Shown: in pieces, positions 1 through 11,070 of the stretch
How positions within the stretch are numbered: position 1 is the first letter of the stretch
How the letters are laid out: each line of letters begins with the position of its first letter
Origin: Setomelanomma holmii
Lineage: Eukaryota > Ascomycota > Dothideomycetes > Pleosporales > Phaeosphaeriaceae
Length of the DNA: 64,000 bases
NCBI GenBank assembly: GCA_010015745.1
Contig: ML978158.1
Coordinates: 609,137 to 673,136, forward strand
Direction of reading: 5' to 3'
Notes under the pieces: generated by a model
The model's database searches: none
What the model was told of the DNA's origin: nothing
What the model saw: only the letters and a program-made list of their open reading frames with translations
Position numbers and translations under genes: made by a program

Positions 1-2394
1 TTGATACAGTGTCCTTCATCTCAGAGTAGAAGTTCTGGGCACGGAGGAGACCAGCGACAAGGTCATTGAAGCTTTGGAATACCCGCCTATACTTCGTCAT
101 GACGGTGTTCCGTTGTCTTGAGAAGGCTTCATATTTGCTTTGCTCTGATCGCACACGCTTGTCTTTCAACAGGTCTGAGTACGTTCGTGTGAGCTCCTTG
201 AGTAGGGAAGCTTGTTTGTGGTTGGCTTGGAGGACGCGATTCTGGTGCGGTCGGAACTTCTCTAGCTCAGCCTTGAAGAGCTGCGATTCTTGGTTGGCAA
301 TGGCTTTCTTGTTGAGGATGAGGACGTTCGAAATATCATCGGAGTGAACCTAGCATGTCAGTACTTCGGCATTTCAGATCCTCGAGGCAACCATACCTTG
401 TCCTTGAGATCCTTCAATATCTGCGTTCTCTCTTTCTTGACCAAGTTCAGCTTTCGTAGAATTTCTTCAACCGACGCAATCTGATCCGCAACAGTCGGGC
501 CATCGTCAAAGTCGTCGTCGATGAGATTACCCTCGGTCGGCCGTGGGCTCTTGCCTTTCTGTGCACCTGCCTTGACCATCGCTCTCGAGTATAATACATC
601 TGCTTCATCCGTCTCCCCTGCTGATCGCATCTCGTCGAAATCTGCCTCGCACTGTCGGAAGGTGCTGTAAAGTTGCGCATCACTCGTACTAGCCTCCTCG
701 ATCGCTCCTCGGTAATTCCGAATATCGCTCCGTAATGTTGCCGTCAACCGTGAGCTGGGCTGCTGCGTCCAATCCGCGCCGTACTTTGATCGCATTTTTT
801 CGCAGACGCTCTCCTCCATATCAAGTTGCTTCTGACTTGCATCAAGCATTCCTGAGATCTCGGCTTTATCTTGGTTTAGCTGGTCGAAAGCCGCAGAAAA
901 CGGCTGGTGTCCAGCAAGATCCTCGCACCACTTTCGGAAGTCATCGTCAACCATCATATCTTGGTCCATGCCGCCTCTTAGCACGTTTAGACTGTCCGGC
1001 AGTTTTAGATAATCTAGACTGGCCGCCATCTCGTCGTTCGCAATTTCAACTCTTTCACTCTCTGCTCGTATCAATTTCGCCTTCTCCTCATCGTACAGAC
1101 TGGCTGATTCGGTTACGGCAAGTGGGACGATCTTCTGGAAGATGTCCGGCCCGATAATTCTTTGTATATCCTGTCCTTGGTACAGCTCGCTGACTGGTAT
1201 CGCTTTTGCCGCGGGCATCTTTGCGATGGCTGACAACGACGCCTCATTCGGGATACCTTGGTGGTAAATGTAGTCGTTGTCTTTCGATAATTCTGCCAGC
1301 TTTTCCTGTACATTCGCGACATGCTTCTTTGCCATCTCTGCCAAGACCGAACCAGTATCTGATGCTAGATTCGAGTTGGCGGGTGCGGACGAGGGGAAAC
1401 TGTTCGCAGCTCGGCTCGCGTCTTTGGCGCTCGCTTCAGCTACCTGCAGTCTGCAGATTGCTACACCGTGTGAGTTCGCATCGTCGTCTGCTAGCGCTTG
1501 GTAGTATTGGGCCAATGAGGTCATGTAGTGGGATTTGATCTAGCCAGTGTCAGCGTTCTGCCTGTCTCCAAACCCTCAATGTGCATACCTGGCAGACCAA
1601 AAGCCAGACCTTCTCGAAGACGGCATTCTGTACATTCTCTTGTGCACCCTCTACAGCCTGTCCGTACAGAACAGCCGCCTGGCTCGCCAATTTCGCCAAC
1701 AGACCAACCTTCTTGCCATCCGCTATTTGCTTCTCGAGGAACACCTCTTGCGCCTGTGCCAGCATGATCGCTATAAGCGTCTTGACCGTCTCGCGACTGA
1801 GATCGGTGGATGGCGCGTGCAAAAAGTTCTCGTTGATATAGGTGAACATGCCAGCCGAGGCCTGGAACGAATGGTACGAAGTTTTGAGGCCGACATCTTC
1901 GTGGCGGTTCTGATTCGCAGCGTGGCAGGAAAGCACGGCGGATATGTTGAATATGATGGAGGCCTTTTCGTATGCGAGCGAGTACTGCGAAGTCGGCTTG
2001 TGTGTGAAGGCATCGAACCTGGCCATTGTTAGCCCGCGCCACCCCCTGGGCTTCATGGTGCCCTGCTGTATCCTGAAACGTGGCATGCGATCTCTCAGCT
2101 TCCCCAGACGTACCATGTAAAGCTGATCTTGATATGGTTCTCATCGACCGGGAATCTCAGGTCCAACAACTCCAGCTGGCCATAATATCTGTATAGCAGA
2201 TCCCGCCCAGCTGCACTGTCCTTCCCAGCGCCCCGCATGTCCTGTCGCAGCCGATTCAAAGTCGCGCATTCTTCCGCATATCGTTCGGGATCGTCGCCGT
2301 AGGTTGAGCGTATGTAGCTCTTGAGCGGCTGTATCCAGTCGATTTCGCTCGTCTGCTTCATCGGCACTGAAATCATGGGCACTTGAGACGTCAT
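1..2394 (-). CDS. BRO1: BRO1/Alix-family vacuolar sorting protein, 3' end outside window
   Basis: Exons 2394-2114, 2018-1589, 1539-397 and 349-1 (continuing past the window edge); introns of 95, 49 and 47 bases with GT-AG ends. The translation opens with PMISVPMKQTSEIDWIQPLK and carries the typical BRO1-domain stretch YSLAYEKASIIFNISAVLSC, then a long helical region running into the V domain. About 734 residues are visible; family members are usually near 1000, so the proline-rich tail is missing here. Known role of the family: recruits the ubiquitin hydrolase Doa4 and binds ESCRT-III Snf7 during endosomal cargo sorting; the related PalA/Rim20 acts in pH signalling. I favour BRO1 over PalA from the N-terminal sequence, without an alignment. 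No lesions seen. Confidence 0.87.
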
Positions 2395-3217
2395 GGTGGG
2401 CGAATTGGGTATGGTCCTTGGCCAGACGGGGGAGAGTCCCTCCAGGGCTACGGTGGAGTAGTCGTATACGTTGTTTACGCAGCAAGTGCGAGCGCGCGGG
2501 TGACGATGGTGAGGAAGGTACGCGCCGTCGGTGTTATATCGGGCAGTCGAGCTGAACCCTTAGCAGTGCCTCTCTCCGTTTGCGCGCAATTTGGGCGTGG
2601 AGCGATCTGGCGGTCACGCTGTGCTCGTCGGGCGCCGCAAAGGCATGTGTACGCGGGATGACGTTGCAGCGCTGAGCTGTTCACACCTGCATCCACGTTG
2701 CGGCTACCTGCAGCTTCCTGCGGGAAGATCCGAGTGCCGATAAGAGCGATTGCGGCACAGCAAGCTTAGAGAGGAACGTGGTGAATGAGGATGTTTTGGG
2801 GGCTTTCGGAGGTTGTCAGGCGGGGCAACCTCAGCTAGACTAAACGGTGGTGCACTGCACACTGCGCGTGGCCTGCAAGGCACATCGTGCATAAGCACAC
2901 CTCCACCAGCGTTGAAGCCTGCACCTCTCAATGCTCTCTTCATCGCGCCATTCACTTCTCACCGCTAACAGATTGCGACTCTACGCTGCAGTCACATTTA
3001 TCACGAGAACTTTGAGGAATCGTCGTGGGTGATCCTCGCCGTGCGGCTCCGTGCGACCAATCGCCTGCTCCCAATGCCGCGGCATGACTCCGTTTAAGCG
3101 CTCAATATATTGCCCCTAGCACGTCTGGTAGGGCAATTCCTGATAACAACACAGACATCTGCATATCAAAAGACACGCGCTGAAAGAGTGCGCAACAACA
3201 GGGTTGAGCGTGATCAT
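2395..3217. other. intergenic: BRO1 promoter and 3' flank of next gene
   Basis: About 820 bases between the BRO1 start and the stop of the next minus-strand gene. Short open frames only, no family similarity that I recognise and no repeat. Must hold the BRO1 promoter. Confidence 0.6.
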
Positions 3218-5623
3218 TCAAGGACTCGATAAGCTGTCCATTCGCCTCCTCTTCGCTTCCTGCGGCTTCTTCGGCAAAGCGTCAGCCTTTCCGACTTCCC
3301 ATCCTCGATGGCCCCGGTGTATTATAGGACACTCGACTCGACCACCCTTTTCATCCGTCTGCTTGCGCGCTTGCTTTTCTCCTTTCGCAGCCTCATAAAT
3401 TCGTCCCTCAAACTCTCCGCTGGCTTTGCTCCGACTGCCGTTCGACTCCCTTCTTCCGTGCGAGTAACAGAGTCCCTTGCTGTAGCCCTGGTATTTTGCA
3501 TGTAAAGGACACAGCGGACTGTTGGGCAGATGCTCTGGTACAATCCATTCAAACTTCCTGCGCTCGTCGATTTCCCTGAGAGCGGCCGAGGTGAGTTGTC
3601 GTTCGTCCGGAGCGTCGTCTTGTTGCCTTCGGAACCACACCTCCCGGACATCCGATGACATTTTGCTTACCCCCGGGCGCTGTGGATGAATCATATTCTT
3701 AGCATCTACATATCCACCTGGTGCGTCCACGAGTCCAGGCGTCCCGTAGCTGGGATTTCCCTCGACAGTAAAGGCGCGAACGGCCGCATTCGGTGTCACT
3801 GGATCAGGACCCTCCGGCCCCTCTTCCTCTTCCTCTTCCTCGAGATCCATGTCTGACGACAGGTAACTCATCAATAGTGCATCAGAATCCCAGTACCCTC
3901 CAGGACTGGCCTTGGACTTTTTCCCTGCTATACCAATGCCGTGATCGAAGAAGAAGTCTGCGAGCTTACCCTTCACTTCGCCATTAGCATCAAACATGGG
4001 AGGCGTTGGTACACGATTAAGTCCTGGAGGGACGAAGGCTGGCGGTAAAGGCAAATCCTTTGAAGCAATTGGCGCATTGTAGGGGGGAGCAGCGACCGGC
4101 TGTTTGCCTATCCACCAAGCGCGGCTGGAAGACGTTGATTGCATCTTCTCTTTGCCTCTGTCTGATTCATCTGCAATTCGACCAGAGCGTCTGAAAGGTC
4201 TCATGGACAATCTTCGTCCGATAGACTCGCCAAACGATGGCTGAGGAATGTCTTCACTCGACCTAGTCATGGAACGAGCCCAACGCCAGCGGCTTGAACG
4301 ATTCCTTTGGGCCCCTTGACCGAGCTGCTGAAGCTCCGCCCTTGTTCGAGCCTCTTGCTCCTGGAGGATATTGCGATCGTCCCGCGACCAGTTGCCATCC
4401 GGTGTTTGTGCATTTGGAGACTCGGTAGTTCCGCTTCGACCACTTCGGCTTCTCTGGTTGCGAGGACGTGTGATGTAACGGCGATCGCGAATCTCCATCT
4501 GTGAGCGTTCGAACTTGGGCAAGTTGGAAGAGTCAATACGATCACTGCCCGGGAACAAACCCATTGCTTCGGCCTTCCCTCCCATATTAGCCTCGCACGC
4601 ATAGTCTTCCTCCAAAATGGGCGCAGTGTGTGATGATGCATTGTACTGTTGCCAGTTAGGTGGTTCATTGCGGATCCATGGTGTTTTGGGGCTTCTTGGA
4701 CGCGATGGCGTGATACTACTGAGCTGTCCGACTGGCGGTCGACTTCGAGCGGGTAGATCAGGTATCTCGTTTGAAAGAGTGAGATCCAGGTTAACTTTTC
4801 TCCGGTCTCTGAGACTGCTTTTCGATAACGATGGTACGGAAGGAGCGGTTGCAGTATCACTTGCTACCGATTCAACAATCGAAGGCTTTCTTGGTGGCGC
4901 ATCATGGCTTTCTGTGGTCTTCCGGGATGGAGGCAACAGAAATGAGAGCCTGCGGTCTTTCTTGACCTCCTGGTGTGATTCGGTCGAGCTCTCGCTCCGG
5001 GACGCTCTTCTTTGATGTTCGTGCTTGTCTTCTGAAAATGTCTTAGACGGAGAAGGGTTCTTCACGTTGGGAACATGTCGTGCGATTCCTCTGGCGAAGC
5101 CGGCAATTGAGGACCTTGCGGTATCTTGACGCGCGAGTGAGTTTCGTATCGTCGATGCATTGGAAGATCGGTCCCAGCGAGGTTGAAAGTCGACGGTATT
5201 GGTCTGGAATGTTCGCTTGTTATGAGCACTATCTGCGTCCTCATTCGTTGGCTTGCGCAACAGCTCTTCAAGCGGTGGTGGTGTCCTCATTCCTAGCTGT
5301 TCTGGCGGCAGCGGATTACCACGTAAACTGCGCTGCTCCTCATACTCTGGCCGTGAGTCCCAGGTGAAGCCGTCTCGCCTGTTGTCATGGCGCGGTGTAA
5401 CTTCGCCGTCATCACCAGGCGGATGTATACCGATCATTTGGTCTACATGTTCTTCGAGCGAACTACAATGTCTGGCAAGGTATGTTTGAGGTCTCGGTTG
5501 TAGGACGTTGCAAGTCTGAACGTGTACGACAGAGCTTACCACGAAGGAGAAAGTCGATCCAGTGTCAGCTCGGCGGCCGTCTGCTTCGATTGAGTTTGCA
5601 GAGGACGAATGATTCGATGGCAT
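3218..5623 (-). CDS. large disordered protein of unknown function with a conserved-looking C-terminal Cys/His patch
   Basis: Uninterrupted 801-codon frame. I do not recognise the family. Most of the protein is Ser/Pro/Arg-rich low-complexity sequence. Near residue 594 there is a run of seven glutamates. The C-terminal part is different: around residues 680-715 it reads as an ordered segment (FEWIVPEHLPNSPLCPLH, then GLCYSHGR) with C-x2-H and C-x2-H spacing that could bind one metal ion. That patch is probably the functional core. Residues 29-50 may include a retained intron-like stretch: a good GTAAGC donor is present, but removing it breaks the frame, so I keep the frame intact. The true start may be a downstream Met (MIGIHPPGDDG). 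Likely nuclear or cortical scaffold is only a guess. Confidence 0.72.
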   Translation of the reverse strand: MPSNHSSSANSIEADGRRADTGSTFSFVVSSVVHVQTCNVLQPRPQTYLARHCSSLEEHVDQMIGIHPPGDDGEVTPRHDNRRDGFTWDSRPEYEEQRSLRGNPLPPEQLGMRTPPPLEELLRKPTNEDADSAHNKRTFQTNTVDFQPRWDRSSNASTIRNSLARQDTARSSIAGFARGIARHVPNVKNPSPSKTFSEDKHEHQRRASRSESSTESHQEVKKDRRLSFLLPPSRKTTESHDAPPRKPSIVESVASDTATAPSVPSLSKSSLRDRRKVNLDLTLSNEIPDLPARSRPPVGQLSSITPSRPRSPKTPWIRNEPPNWQQYNASSHTAPILEEDYACEANMGGKAEAMGLFPGSDRIDSSNLPKFERSQMEIRDRRYITRPRNQRSRSGRSGTTESPNAQTPDGNWSRDDRNILQEQEARTRAELQQLGQGAQRNRSSRWRWARSMTRSSEDIPQPSFGESIGRRLSMRPFRRSGRIADESDRGKEKMQSTSSSRAWWIGKQPVAAPPYNAPIASKDLPLPPAFVPPGLNRVPTPPMFDANGEVKGKLADFFFDHGIGIAGKKSKASPGGYWDSDALLMSYLSSDMDLEEEEEEEGPEGPDPVTPNAAVRAFTVEGNPSYGTPGLVDAPGGYVDAKNMIHPQRPGVSKMSSDVREVWFRRQQDDAPDERQLTSAALREIDERRKFEWIVPEHLPNSPLCPLHAKYQGYSKGLCYSHGRRESNGSRSKASGEFEGRIYEAAKGEKQARKQTDEKGGRVECPIIHRGHRGWEVGKADALPKKPQEAKRRRMDSLSSP

Positions 5624-6030
5624 AAGCGAGCTGGGTGGTGACAGCTGTTCGCTTCTGTAGCTATTGGCATTGAGCAGTGCGATGGTGGCGAGTGTTGTGT
5701 GATCGGACTAAGAATGTTTGATATGAGAGGTGAGGGTAGAACAGTGAGAATAGGTAGTGGATGTCAAGAGAGAAAAGATGGTTGATTGGTCGAAGTCGAA
5801 GTGTTTAGGCTTGTATTACCTGGTTAAGAAGGAGCGCTGCGCAACAAGAACAGCACTCGCCTGCCAACTATGCAAACTCCTTCGCAACTGCCCAACATGA
5901 CTTTGGAGCATGAGGAAAAGTGCTGATACAACGCCATGATATGCAACCGTGAGTGCCTCGCCCAGCCCATTCCCAATCATGTACACCGAATGTTTCCTGC
6001 CCATATCTCATCAAACATCATATACGATCA
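5624..6030. other. intergenic: SMC2 3' flank and promoter of the 801-residue gene
   Basis: About 400 bases between two minus-strand genes. Nothing recognisable apart from AT-rich stretches upstream of the 801-codon frame. Confidence 0.55.
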
Positions 6031-9000
6031 TCACCTATCAGAACCACTTGTTGCGGCGACTACGCTGGTACCGTCCACGAACCTTGTGCGGAATATGCGA
6101 TTCGCATTCTGGAACATGCCATCCTTTAAGCTAACAACGATAAACTGCGAGCCTTTAAATCTTGTCTTGAAGAGGCGACCAATGTTTTGTGTGTGCGAGA
6201 GATCGAGCGCTGCATCGACTTCGTCCAAGATGTACATTGGTGCGGGCTTGAATTGTAGCAGAGCCATGATGAGCGATAGTGCGATCAAGGAGCTGCGCCA
6301 TATTAGTTGACAGTTGGGTACACAAAAGTTGTTTGGACATACCGTTGACCACCGCTCAACTCAGTCAGTGACTGCTTCCACACCTTGCCCAACATGACCT
6401 TCACCTCCAACCCATCGGAAATGGTCTTGCCCTCTGGTGGGTCCAGCTTGGCGAAGCTGCCCGGCAACAGCTCGTTGAAGATTGCACCAAAGTCGCGATT
6501 GACTGTTGTCCAAGTCTTGTGTAAGGCTTCCTTCTTGTACTCATCAAGCTTGACGATGGTTTCCTCGATCTTTGTCTTGTCCTTGATCACTGTCGACATG
6601 TTCTTCTTGAGGTTTGCTTCTTTCTTTTCGACGCTATCAATCATGGCCATAACTTTAGGGTTGATCTTGTTCTTCTTTTGCTGGAACCTCTCCTCCAACG
6701 CCTTTCGCTTGGTCTTGCAGTCTGCCATGTTCACGCCCTTGAAGTCGTACACGGTACCGGCTCGTCCAAACAGCTCCGCATCGCTGGCGATGAAGTCGTA
6801 CTCCTTTTCAAGCGCTTTGACGTGGCCTGCGGCGCCTTCCTGCTCCTTGTGAAATCGTTCAATCTCATGACCAAGCTTCTGTTGCTCTAGACCACCTTCA
6901 GTGATGGAAGTGTTCTTCGAGCGAATTGCGTCTTCGAGCGCACGAAGCTCCTCATCGAATCCTGTCAACTTCGCTTGCTCGTCGCTAAGATTGGCTTGGG
7001 CGATGTCGTGGGCATCTCTGACTCGAGCTTGTTCTGCAAGGAGCTCGTCAAGCTCCTCTTGCTGAGACTTCAATGTAGTCTCGACCTCCTGGAGCTGTTC
7101 TTGTGTGGCTGCAAGGTCGCTGCCACACTGCTCAGACTCAACCATAGCCTCTCGCATTTCGCTCTGTAAAGGCTTGATGGCGGCGTTGTTCTTGCTGAGG
7201 GCTTTCTTCAGCTTCTCTAGCGAAGCCTGCAACTCAGCTAGCTTGCTGCCTTTGTTATTGTTGAACTCGCTCATGTCGCGTTCGATTCGCTTCACATCCT
7301 TGTTAACTTCGTCTTGTCGTGCTTTGGCAGTTTTGACGTCTTCCTTCAACTGGGCAATGTTCTGCTTCATCTCTTCGATGGCTTGAATAATCTAGACCGA
7401 GTCAGCACAATACAAAGCTGGCAAAGACGAAAGAACAACTTACTGATGATGAAGAGTTGCCACTGATCTGCTCCTCAGTCAGCTTGATCTCATGTTGCTT
7501 GAGATCCAATTCTTGTTTCGTGTTTCGTGCAGCATCCAACTTCTTCTTCTCCTTAACCATAGTGGCTTGCAGCGACACCAGCTGTGCTTCCTGCGACTTC
7601 AGCTCCATGGTGATCTGGCTCAACTTCTGCAAAGTGATAAGCACTCCACTCGACTGGGGAGCACTGCCACCAGAGAGAACACCGGCCGGATCGTACGTAT
7701 CGCCCTGATGAGTGACACTCCTCATTCGGACTGCGGGATCGAAGGTGACGCGCTTAGCAGTCTCTGCGTCCTCGCAAACCAGTGTTGACCCGAACACGTA
7801 CTCCATCGCCGCGGTGACCTCTTCATCATATCCGACTAGCGAAAGAGCAAGGTCAACTTTTCCAGGTGCAAGCTTTTGTGCAGCACCAATCTTGGCAGCA
7901 GATGCTGGGAAAGCGGAAATCTTGTCGAGTGGGATAATGGTGACGCGCTTCTTCAGCCTGCCGTTTTCGAGGAGCTGCTTGCCGGTAGCAGCAGAGTCAA
8001 CAACAACATTGTAGAGTCGTCCGCCAGCACAAATTTCCAAGGCGGTGCCTGCCTGAGTGTGCTCCTTGTTGAGCGTGAACAGCTGGGCAACGAGACCTTT
8101 GACGCGAGATCGATCGAAGTTCGGCGCCGGATCGGAATAGCTGAAATCGATGTTGGCCACTCTTCGCCTCATCTCATCCGCTTGTTGCTTCAATTCGCGA
8201 ATCCGTGCTTGTAGATGCGATTCTTGCTGATACATATCGGACTCCTTACCTTCGTCAAAGCCCATTTTGGATAGTTCCGACTCAAGCTTCTTGGCTTGTG
8301 TTCGCAGCGCCTCAAGGTCCTTGATCAGTCCAGAATTCTGATCTTTCGCTTTCTTCGCCTTGGGCTCATCCTCCTTGACCTGCTTCTCAAGGTGGGAGAT
8401 TTTGAGCTTAGCTTGCTCCTGCTCAGTCGCAGCAGCGCTAGCTCGATTCCTTGCATCTTGTAGCTGGCCTTGATAGCCACTTTCTTGACCTTCTCTAGAA
8501 GCAACACCGGTCTGGAGGGTCTGAAGCAGCTCTTCCTTCTTCTCAACCTCTTCCGTCTGCTTCGCGAGCTCGTTGTGCGCAGTCTGGTATTTCTCTTGTA
8601 GCTTCTCGTAAACCTTCTTCTTTTCCAAGAGCTGCTTTTCAAGGTCCTTGACGCTCTTCTCAATACCTTTTCGTCGCTCCACTTCCTCGGCCATGCTTGT
8701 GTTCTTCAGATCGAGGACGGTCGTGAGACGAACAACTTCATGCGAATGCGCTTTGACTTCTTCCTCAAGAGCCTGAAACTTGCCGCCCTTTCTGAGCTCC
8801 GTCTCTCGGGTGGCCTTGACCTTCTTGATCTCCTCTTGTAGATATTCGATCTCCTTCTTCATCCGTACAGCCGCCTCCTCGAGATCTGTAGCGCGCTGTT
8901 TCTTCGCTTCGAGGTCGTCAGCCGACTGCTGTAATCGTTCGTTGTAGCGGATATAGTCATGGGCAACCACCAGCTTCGTCAGTCGCTCGAGCTCGCCCTG

Positions 9001-9814
9001 CGTCTGCTGAAATTCGAGGAATGCGCGCTTTTCTTGTCGCAACTTCTCGAGCTTGGGGTCAATCTCATCCCGTAGCAGCTCTGCAATCTCCTGCACCTTC
9101 ATCTCCTTCTTCGCCATTGTTTTGTGTGCCTTGTCGCGTCGGTCTTCAAACATGCGCGTTCCTGCAGCTTCCTCCAGCATTGCCAGTATCTCCTTCGCCT
9201 TCATGTTCAGCACTTGCATGACTTTACCCTGCGCAATCATGAAGTTTGGGTTGTTGATGTTGAGTTGGACAGACTGGAAGAGGTTCTGTATGCTCTGTTG
9301 TTGCGCACGGTGTCCATTGATGAGGTACTTGCTCGCTCCACCCAGTACAATCTGCCTGGTCACCGAGATCTGCGTATGTTCCTCAAACCCCACAGGGCTC
9401 TTCGATTTGTCGCGGTTGTCGAATACGATCGTGACGCTTGCTTTGGTGACACCCGCTTGTCCACGCTTATAGATGAGGTCCTGCAACACGCATCAGAGGG
9501 TGCCAAGTGACATATCGCCAACACAACCCACCTGTAAATTCTGCGCTCGAACCACGCTCAGATTGTTGATACCAAGGACGAAACATATCGCATCGAGAAT
9601 GTTCGACTTCCCCGATCCATTCAGTCCCGTAATTGAGTTGAAGCTCTCGTCCCTGCGATGTGTGAGCAGTGTGGGTACGTAATGGGGAGGTAAACAAACC
9701 AGCCAGAAATGACTGTGCGGACGGCGTACGACTTATAGCCCTGCCAAAATATTAGCAGGTGTCGCAGAGTCCTACGTATACACATACATCTATAACGAGT
9801 TCTATAATCCTCAT
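6031..9814 (-). CDS. SMC2: condensin ATPase subunit SMC2
   Basis: Six exons: 9814-9788, 9740-9700, 9652-9532, 9480-7444, 7391-6343, 6292-6031; spliced product 1178 residues, the normal SMC2 length. N-terminus MRIIELVIDGYKSYAVRTVI; Walker A GLNGSGKSN at residues 32-40; long coiled coil; hinge about 515-665 with the SMC2-like YDPAGVLSGG; second coiled coil; ABC signature LSGGQRS near 1087 and Walker B MYILDEVDAALD near 1112. All catalytic motifs are intact and frames join cleanly at each GT-AG border. SMC2 pairs with SMC4 in condensin and drives mitotic chromosome compaction in the nucleus. The first two coding exons are only 27 and 41 bases, which automatic annotation often misses. Confidence 0.96.
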
Positions 9815-10044
9815 GGTAGGCGCATATGTTGTTGTCGTGTTGCGCTGTCCACGAGTGTTTGTTTTGGCAAGGGTTCAGGCGGCGCTCGCTAATGCCGCTG
9901 TCGCGCTAGTGTGCCACCCACGTGCTTTCGCGATTTCGCGTTCTGTCAGCGTCGCCTGCACTCCCAGGCTGAGATGTGAGATTAGCTGGCACAACCTGAT
10001 GCGCTGTCCGGACCTTCACATATGCTCAACATAAGGAGCTGAGC
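9815..10044. other. short intergenic segment upstream of SMC2
   Basis: Holds the SMC2 promoter; no motif that I can name. Confidence 0.5.
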
Positions 10045-11070
10045 GTGGAAAACGCCCTACGGCTTTCCATCTCGGGGCTTCAGCGATCTAGCCTCTTACC
10101 GTACGCCTGCCTTACCATACTCGCAAGGTCGGCTGGCTGCAGGCTGTCTTTGGGCTGTCTTGGTGACGGACAATATCTCCATAAGATGGCTCAGTCCGTC
10201 TCCGCCGAAAACACACACAGGTCGATGGAAGACTTTCGCTATCCCGAGCTACCGCCAAGTCTTGTTGTTAACCAGAGTTTGCTGCAACTCGTTTCTGTTT
10301 CGCCAGGGCGCCGCTCCCCGCGGTGTTTCTCTTTGAGTGGCTTCAGATACACGATGTTGGTATTGGACCCCCGCCTTGAAGAAATCATGACGGAGGCAAA
10401 ATTCGTGGGCGAGCCATATGACATCTGGCGTTTCTTGACTTGGCGGAAAGATGCCCAGTGCTCTCTCTTGCCCGATCGCATCTTCGGCCTTTGCGGCCTC
10501 CTCGAGGAAGCTCTTGAGAACAGATGGCCACTGAGGGTGACGTATGAAGGAAACATATCCGACTTGTTCTGGAGGGCTAGAGCCCACTACCACGCTTGGT
10601 CATATGTGAGCTTTATGAGGCAGCTACGAGATACTTTCCAGCTAACTTCCAGTGCCTTGAGGCCCGCTCCGCCCGGATGACATGCAGTCAAAATCCAATT
10701 GCGACCAGAGTACGTCGGCAGTCGCAATCCATTGCAGAGATCCCAATATAATAGCCGCGAAACTTGGCTTTTTCCTCGAACGTCTTGCCACTTGTGCAAG
10801 GTACACGTGGAGCAGAAGTCGCTCTGCGATATCCTGTTATGTGCAGATGCCGCAAGCACAGGTTCTAGTACTAGGGCAGCATTTACACACGCGCTTTTGA
10901 CACCAAGTTCAAGTCTCTATGATAAGTACACGATCACTGTGCTTCCAGGTGGGCCTGTACCGAGCCCAACTGTCCAGTCGGATCTGCTGCTTCGAGAGTC
11001 GTTCTCAGTAACACGCTGGACTGATTTGGGAAACTGGCTTGCACCTGGACATAATGGCACGCCGAAGTAG
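10045..11070 (+). pseudogene. truncated relic of a HET-family protein (C-terminal region only)
   Basis: One reading frame is open across this interval except for a single TGA at 10678-10680. From about 10390 the translation resembles the C-terminal half of the HET gene at 31.2-32.8 kb in this window: LPDRIFGLCGLLEEAL versus INDRIFAFLALV, YEGNISDLFWRARAHYHAWS versus YEETLQDLFWRAGEHFGAWT, then after the TGA the cysteine pair CHLC versus CEHC, and DKYTITVLPG versus EDYVVTILPD. The HET N-terminal domain (LSYTWG, LWIDALCIDQ) is absent upstream. The part before 10390 is unrecognised. I read this as a decayed, N-terminally truncated paralogue; an expressed short protein cannot be excluded. Confidence 0.62.

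Noticed and set aside
5500..5570. Possible 68-base intron in the 801-residue gene (GTAAGC to TTGCCAG)
   Set aside because: Good splice signals, but removal puts a stop into the downstream frame while the unspliced frame stays open.
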